Origin: JADLDV01 sp964546355
GTDB taxonomy: Bacteria > Patescibacteriota > Minisyncoccia > Phycocordibacterales > UBA9973
Assembly: GCA_964546355.1 (NCBI GenBank)
Contig: CAZJJM010000010.1
Coordinates: 1 to 15,996, forward strand
DNA: 15,996 nucleotides
Direction of reading: 5' to 3'
Below the pieces are notes generated by a model. The model was not told the origin of the DNA. It made no database searches and was given only the letters and a program-made list of their open reading frames with translations. The translations under genes were made by a program, and so were the position numbers. Shown here one piece after another: positions 12,709-15,996 of this stretch. The number at the start of each line of letters is the position of its first letter. Position 1 is the stretch's first letter.

Positions 12709-12740
12709 ATAACCCCTGCAGATTGCAGGGGTTATTTTTT
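12709..12740 (+). terminator. Intrinsic terminator after the amidohydrolase
   Basis: A perfect 12-base-pair stem (12709-12720 with 12724-12735, core AACCCCTGCA/TGCAGGGGTT), a 3-base loop and six T. Confidence 0.92.
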
Positions 12741-12751
12741 ATGCGTATCTT

Positions 12752-12760
12752 TGATATGCT
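12752..12760 (+). promoter_or_regulatory. Extended -10 promoter, leaderless type
   Basis: TGA followed by TATGCT (12755-12760), 8 bases before the ATG at 12769; no convincing -35 box. It lies only 12 bases after the preceding terminator. Confidence 0.45.
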
Positions 12761-12768
12761 GATATTGT

Positions 12769-13221
12769 ATGAAAGTAAACATAAAACTCATCCCCATTCG
12801 TATATTTTTGGGTTTCAAGAAATGTATAAATAAGTTTATAAAATGTAGAACATATCACATCGAAAATATCTTTGTGGCAGTCATCTTGATACTAATAGCC
12901 ATAATAACCAAAAAAGGTTTGGTCGAGTGGATAGGTGTGGTTGCTGTCTATTTAAATTTCGGATATATAGCTGTGGCTGATAGGTTGCGTGAAGCTGAAG
13001 AAATTAGAAAAGAAAAGAAAGAACCTGTAATGGTTGAATGTTACAAAAAATTGGATTACTACTATATATCGAAGGAAGTTTTCTGGTTACTTTATTTCGT
13101 TCTTCTAGGTGCATATTCTGCATTAGCGGGAATAATAATATTTTTATGCTACAGACCCTGGAGAGTCTATTATAGAAAATATTCAAAAATTTTGTTAAAT
13201 AAGAATTTAGATGAAATGTGA
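12769..13221 (+). CDS. Hypothetical three-span membrane protein
   Basis: A 150-residue protein with a basic amphipathic N-terminus (1-30), hydrophobic segments at about 31-48 (IENIFVAVILILIAIIT), 52-70 and 104-127 (VFWLLYFVLLGAYSALAGIIIF), a charged cytosolic loop between the second and third (REAEEIRKEKKE), and a basic C-terminal tail after RPWRVYYRKY. No catalytic motif and no family I can name. It begins the accessory part of the window, and its codon use is more AT-rich than the housekeeping genes. Stop is UGA at 13219-13221. A shared terminator lies downstream at 13358-13390. Confidence 0.72.
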   Translation: MKVNIKLIPIRIFLGFKKCINKFIKCRTYHIENIFVAVILILIAIITKKGLVEWIGVVAVYLNFGYIAVADRLREAEEIRKEKKEPVMVECYKKLDYYYISKEVFWLLYFVLLGAYSALAGIIIFLCYRPWRVYYRKYSKILLNKNLDEM

Positions 13222-13357
13222 ACCAACTGTGTGGCTTTCAGAATTAAGTAGAGATAGAAGGTGGATTGAATTAGGAGTTAAAGAATTGAGTTTAATACTT
13301 GGATAAGGTTCACAATGTTCACATGTGCTCTACCTGTGGGAGGAGTTGAGGGGAAAT

Positions 13358-13390
13358 AAAAAAGCAGACAGAGTTTTCTGAATGCTTTTT
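13358..13390. terminator. Bidirectional terminator between convergent genes
   Basis: AAAAAAGCA (13358-13366) pairs with TGCTTTTT (13383-13390), with inner CAGA/TCTG pairing. The A and T runs make it usable from both sides: by the membrane-protein gene on the plus strand and the 71-residue gene on the minus strand. Confidence 0.7.
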
Positions 13391-13410
13391 GTTGCTTTTG
13401 TTGTTGATTT

Positions 13411-13626
13411 TTATGGTCTTGCAAATCTTTGATACCTATCTTCAATATCTCTTATTTCTTTGTTTGTAACCTTCGGAGATTTCCTTATTATAAATCTTTG
13501 GATATTCAAAGATTTTAGAGATTCGTTAGAAATCAAATCATCTATAGATACATCAGACACAGGTTCAGTAACTTTAAAAATCATTTTTCCATCAACAACA
13601 GATGGACTTAATTTACATGTTTTCAT
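13411..13626 (-). CDS. Small hypothetical protein, 71 residues
   Basis: A 71-residue protein starting MKTCKLSPSVVDGKMIFKV, with a predicted mixed strand-helix pattern and a charged, helical C-terminus (KEIRDIEDRYQRFARP). It has no membrane segment and no Cys cluster beyond Cys4. No family recognised. TATAAA-like sequence lies just before the ATG, but the promoter is not clear. Its stop is 20 bases from a bidirectional terminator, which supports a real transcription unit. It may belong with the neighbouring accessory genes, but nothing in the sequence ties it to them. Confidence 0.5.
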   Translation of the reverse strand: MKTCKLSPSVVDGKMIFKVTEPVSDVSIDDLISNESLKSLNIQRFIIRKSPKVTNKEIRDIEDRYQRFARP

Positions 13627-13877
13627 TATTTATATTTGTGAGTGAATATCTATATTCAAGATACTATAGAATGTTTGTTGTGTCAATACTGCTATTATTT
13701 AAGTTCGAACCCCCTACCTAAAAAGTTCTGAATCCTATTTAGGGTATTTAAAATAGTATTAAAATATAAAGCTAAGAAAATTGTGAGCGTTCAGCAGATA
13801 GAACCAAATGATTCCTTGCCCTGTAAACTAATTTTTAATAAATTTACTATATCATAATGATCCTTCTCGTGCGACTA
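13627..13877. other. AT-rich intergenic region, tRNA-like 3' fragments
   Basis: No gene seen. At 13702-13725 GTTCGAACCCCCTACCTA resembles a tRNA T loop, T stem and acceptor strand, and 13724-13741 has a second weaker T-loop-like copy (GTTCTGAATCC). No 5' half pairs with them, so they may be relics or chance. CCTAAA and TTTAGG in the same stretch can form a weak hairpin. Confidence 0.3.
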
Positions 13878-14336
13878 CTAATCAGGAAACTCACTGAAAG
13901 GTTTATCAAAATCAGCAGGAATTTTATACCCTAAGATTTTTAGAAATTTCTTAATTAATTTGATGCCTAATTCATAGTTTGATTTTGCTTCTTTAATTAA
14001 GGTTTTTATTGAGGAGTATTGTAATGTTGAATGAATAATTTTATTCCTAATAGTATTATATCTAACAAGTTCATCTATTAATTTTTCTTCACATCCCAAT
14101 AATTCATAATACTTTATTAAGTCTGAAAACTTTGCATCGCCATCCCAGTATTTTTTATGAGATTTCTTTTCGTGTCCAATTTTTTCAGTAATTGCTGTTC
14201 TTAAAAATGCTTCTAATACTGGCACCTGAAGAACTAAAGCCTCAATATGATCTTCGTGTACTTCGCTAGCTATTTTTGATCTCATTCTTAAAACACTAGC
14301 TAATTCTAAATTTATCTTATCCCAATAATTTTTCAT
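13878..14336 (-). CDS. HEPN-type protein with intact Rx4H motif
   Basis: A 152-residue, nearly all-helical protein. The C-terminal half carries RYNTIRNKIIHS: Arg97 and His102 form the Rx4H pair of HEPN ribonucleases, preceded as in many HEPN proteins by Asn/Tyr residues. An earlier helix holds Glu42 in LEAFLR, like the polar residue often found in helix 2 of the fold. HEPN proteins with this motif are usually metal-independent RNases in toxin-antitoxin, abortive-infection and CRISPR-linked systems. The gene starts 5 bases after the stop of the DUF6602-like gene and must be co-transcribed with it. No MNT-type antitoxin is next to it. The HEPN call rests on motif and helical pattern only. Confidence 0.65.
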   Translation of the reverse strand: MKNYWDKINLELASVLRMRSKIASEVHEDHIEALVLQVPVLEAFLRTAITEKIGHEKKSHKKYWDGDAKFSDLIKYYELLGCEEKLIDELVRYNTIRNKIIHSTLQYSSIKTLIKEAKSNYELGIKLIKKFLKILGYKIPADFDKPFSEFPD

Positions 14337-14341
14337 ATATG

Positions 14342-15166
14342 TTAATTGTTTTTTAAATACACACCCATATCAGGATGAAATATAGTACCGCCAGCAGTTG
14401 AAATTTGTAAATTTGTTAAAAGGTGTTTTATGTGAATATTTTTATCATCTGAAGCAATAAAAGAAGGGGTACTATTACCATTTTTCGAAAATGGTATTCC
14501 GACAAAAGGTTCATCGGCTTTAATCCTATAACCATAAACCCCATTAGATAAGTCCAAGATAATATTATGTTTCAAATATTGGGATGTACCCGTGTCATAC
14601 AAGGAATCTATTTCTTCTGGGCTAATATTGATCTCAATTTTTTCACAAACTAAGAATGTAAAGATTTGATCGTAAAAAATTTCTGTGAAATATCCACTTC
14701 TACCATTCCATAAATCTTGACCTCTCCACAAAACTGAATCATGCCCCATGTTGTTTCTCGCAGACTTAACCTTCGTTAGGCTATCTAGTGCTGCTTTTAG
14801 ATCTGCCCTAGTTCTAATAATAGATTTAACTTGTCCAACAGCTACTACTGTTTCAACAGGAAAAAATTTATCATTATCTAATGTTAATAAGGGAGTTTCT
14901 GTTTTGCTGTAAAAAATAATATCTTGTTCTCCTGTTATTTCGTCATTTGCATTCATAATGAAACCTTTTGTGTCAATATCTTTTCCATTTTGTACAACAC
15001 TTCGGAACAACTCTTTACAAGCATTCTCTCTTGATGTACCAAATTCACCAGGGTGTATTAACACCCCATTCGTGTCTGTATATTGAGTTCTAGAAAAATT
15101 TAAAAAATCTTCCTTGAATAAGTTTATTTTTCTATCTAATGCATTTTTGTATTTTGTGTTTGGCAT
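14342..15166 (-). CDS. DUF6602-like protein with PD-(D/E)xK-type nuclease fold
   Basis: A 274-residue protein. The N-terminal half has the family signature GEFGTSRENACKELF (about 40-54), then GEQDIIFY (D82), FPVETVVAVGQVKS (E105, Q112, K114). The order Glu47 - Asp82 - Gln112-x-Lys114 fits a PD-(D/E)xK nuclease core with the acid of the ExK pair replaced by Gln, a variant also seen in Mrr-type enzymes. After the core come a charged helix (ADLKAALDSLTKVKSAR) and a C-terminal domain of unknown role. DUF6602 proteins occur next to defence genes; this is recalled, not searched. The ATG at 15166 follows TAAACTACT, with TATAAA 9 bases upstream (15181-15176). The HEPN gene follows after 5 bases, and tRNA-Glu lies 55 bases upstream on the same strand. 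Confidence 0.7.
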   Translation of the reverse strand: MPNTKYKNALDRKINLFKEDFLNFSRTQYTDTNGVLIHPGEFGTSRENACKELFRSVVQNGKDIDTKGFIMNANDEITGEQDIIFYSKTETPLLTLDNDKFFPVETVVAVGQVKSIIRTRADLKAALDSLTKVKSARNNMGHDSVLWRGQDLWNGRSGYFTEIFYDQIFTFLVCEKIEINISPEEIDSLYDTGTSQYLKHNIILDLSNGVYGYRIKADEPFVGIPFSKNGNSTPSFIASDDKNIHIKHLLTNLQISTAGGTIFHPDMGVYLKNN

Positions 15167-15202
15167 AGTAGTTTATTTATACGAAACTATTTTCTTAGCT
15201 AC

Positions 15203-15216
15203 TCGTGCTAGCACGA
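15203..15216. repeat. 14-base perfect palindrome
   Basis: TCGTGCT/AGCACGA, between the 3' end of tRNA-Glu and the DUF6602-like gene. It could be an operator of the two-gene unit or a hairpin at the end of the tRNA transcript; there is no clean T run after it on the minus strand. Confidence 0.5.
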
Positions 15217-15221
15217 AATGG

Positions 15222-15293
15222 TGATCCCACGGAGAGTCGAACTCCGGTTAACGGATTGAAAACCCGCTGTCCTGACCACTAGACGATGGGACC
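15222..15293 (-). tRNA. tRNA-Glu (anticodon UUC)
   Basis: Minus-strand cloverleaf: acceptor GGTCCCA/TGGGATC with one G-U, D arm GTC/GAC with loop TAGTGGTCAG, anticodon stem GCGGG/TCCGT with G-U ends and loop TTTTCAA giving anticodon UUC, and T arm CGGAG TTCGACT CTCCG. The discriminator is A and CCA is not encoded. An extended -10 box TGGTATATT (15333-15325) lies about 32 bases upstream, giving a leader of about 25 bases. Confidence 0.94.
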
Positions 15294-15349
15294 TCTATTT
15301 GTAGTGTGGTAAACCTACCGAAATAATATACCATATAGACTGAAAAAGT

Positions 15350-15383
15350 AAAACCCTTATTGTTTACAACAATAAGGGTTTTT
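15350..15383 (-). terminator. Intrinsic terminator of the 144-residue gene
   Basis: A 14-base-pair perfect stem (15350-15363 with 15369-15382, core ACCCTTATTGT/ACAATAAGGGT) and a 5-base loop. On the minus strand it follows the stop at 15399 by 16 bases and ends in a T run, which overlaps the presumed -35 region of tRNA-Glu. Confidence 0.88.
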
Positions 15384-15398
15384 GTTCTTTTGAAAAAG

Positions 15399-15833
15399 CT
15401 AGTTTTCAATATGCTGAACATTGATATTGTATTTTTCATCTATACATGTTTCGACATATTTTTGCATCGCTTCAGTTTCAGATGTGATTATAATACACAC
15501 ACCTGCCCCAAAACCTTTTTTTGCTAATTCAAATGTTTTAGAAATGCGATTTTCCTCTAATGCCGCAAAAGATGTCATGTCTGAAGGAAGCCTCAAACCT
15601 TCTGGTTGTTGGCAACCCAAAAATTGATGAAAATTACCCATGACAGTACTGTCAAAATTAAAACCATCAATAACAATAAATCTTCGTATTGGTTTGCTGC
15701 GAACACCTTTGTCACCTTTTTGAGATAATAAAGTGATTATCTTTCTCGTGTCCACGTTTGGGGCGCAAACATAAATAGTTTGTGTTAGTTTTTTGTCTGT
15801 ATTTACAGAGGAGTTTTGTTCTACAGTTTCCAT
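15399..15833 (-). CDS. Hypothetical cytosolic protein, 144 residues
   Basis: The N-terminus is polar (METVEQNSSVNTDKK), followed by alternating strands and helices: TIYVCAPN, RRFIVIDGFNFD, then a helical stretch with SFAALEENRISKTFELAKKG and a last strand GVCIIITSE. The pattern suggests a small alpha/beta Rossmann-like fold, but no P-loop or other known motif is present. It has a canonical promoter (below) and its own terminator, so it is expressed alone between tRNA-Glu and tRNA-Val. No signal peptide or membrane segment. Function unknown; its location between tRNA genes suggests accessory, recently gained DNA, which is inference. Confidence 0.7.
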   Translation of the reverse strand: METVEQNSSVNTDKKLTQTIYVCAPNVDTRKIITLLSQKGDKGVRSKPIRRFIVIDGFNFDSTVMGNFHQFLGCQQPEGLRLPSDMTSFAALEENRISKTFELAKKGFGAGVCIIITSETEAMQKYVETCIDEKYNINVQHIEN

Positions 15834-15871
15834 ATTTAGTTAGTAAGGTTAAAAGAATTAGTTCTGTAAAA

Positions 15872-15899
15872 ACTATATCCTAAATAAAACTATTGTCAA
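15872..15899 (-). promoter_or_regulatory. Promoter of the 144-residue gene
   Basis: Minus strand: perfect -35 TTGACA (15899-15894), a 16-base spacer and -10 TATAGT (15877-15872). Start near 15865 gives a leader of about 32 bases. This is the best -35 box in the window. Confidence 0.75.
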
Positions 15900-15907
15900 T
15901 ATTTCTC

Positions 15908-15936
15908 TTGAATCCATAGGGTAATCAGTGTATACT
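15908..15936 (+). promoter_or_regulatory. tRNA-Val promoter
   Basis: -35 TTGAAT (15908-15913), a 17-base spacer and -10 TATACT (15931-15936). The expected start near 15943 is 5 bases before the tRNA. Confidence 0.75.
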
Positions 15937-15947
15937 AGGCATACACA

Positions 15948-15996
15948 GCACTTTTAGCTCAGTGGTAGAGCGTTACATTGACATTGTAAAGGCCGG
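15948..15996 (+). tRNA. tRNA-Val (anticodon GAC), 3' end outside the window
   Basis: Acceptor 5' strand GCACTTT, TA, D arm GCTC/GAGC with loop AGTGGTA, anticodon stem TTACA/TGTAA with loop TTGACAT giving anticodon GAC, then the start of the variable region. The window ends before the T arm. A strong promoter lies just upstream. Confidence 0.88.

Noticed and set aside
13211..13306. 31-codon frame overlapping the end of the three-span membrane protein gene
   Set aside because: Short, no promoter and no recognisable features; kept as a remote possibility only.
13702..13741. A complete tRNA gene
   Set aside because: T-loop-like strings are present, but no D arm, anticodon arm or acceptor pairing can be built.
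1..15996. CRISPR array, insertion sequence, integrase or prophage genes
   Set aside because: No regularly spaced repeats, no transposase or integrase motifs, and no phage structural genes were seen on either strand.

Overview
The window looks like a piece of a small, AT-rich bacterial genome of the Candidate Phyla Radiation type, most likely Parcubacteria (Paceibacteria). This is inferred from overall character, not from a marker gene: compact genes, no recognisable Shine-Dalgarno sites, tRNA genes without an encoded CCA, a short valyl-tRNA synthetase, and a set of small one-pass membrane proteins. UAA, UAG and UGA all appear to be used as stops.

Region 1 (1-9260) is mostly housekeeping. It holds a 5'-cut unknown gene, lepA, a very small membrane protein on the minus strand that fills the gap after lepA, a FtsB/DivIC-like cell-division protein, a glutaredoxin, tRNA-Arg(CCU), a one-pass membrane protein, tRNA-Phe(GAA) behind a long structured leader, a minus-strand cluster valS - PrsW-like protease - Hsp20, and a hypothetical gene whose 3' end overlaps the convergent tsaD.

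Region 2 (9337-12692) holds four metabolic or repair-type enzymes: a cytidylate-kinase-like P-loop protein, a Nudix hydrolase, a small RBBP9/YdeN-like serine hydrolase and a TIM-barrel amidohydrolase. Most are single-gene transcription units closed by strong intrinsic terminators.

Region 3 (12769-15996) is accessory in character: a membrane protein, a 71-residue unknown, a tight two-gene pair made of a DUF6602-like nuclease-fold protein and a HEPN-type protein with an intact Rx4H motif, then tRNA-Glu(UUC), another unknown gene and the 5' part of tRNA-Val(GAC). The DUF6602-HEPN pair next to tRNA-Glu is the best candidate for an undescribed defence or toxin-type system.

Two genome-wide habits show clearly. 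First, at least eight genes have a -10 box, often with a TGn extension, only 6-11 bases before the start codon, so their mRNAs should be leaderless or nearly so. Second, intergenic regions are used economically: divergent promoters overlap, terminators are shared by convergent genes, and one terminator lies inside the coding end of the opposing tsaD gene.
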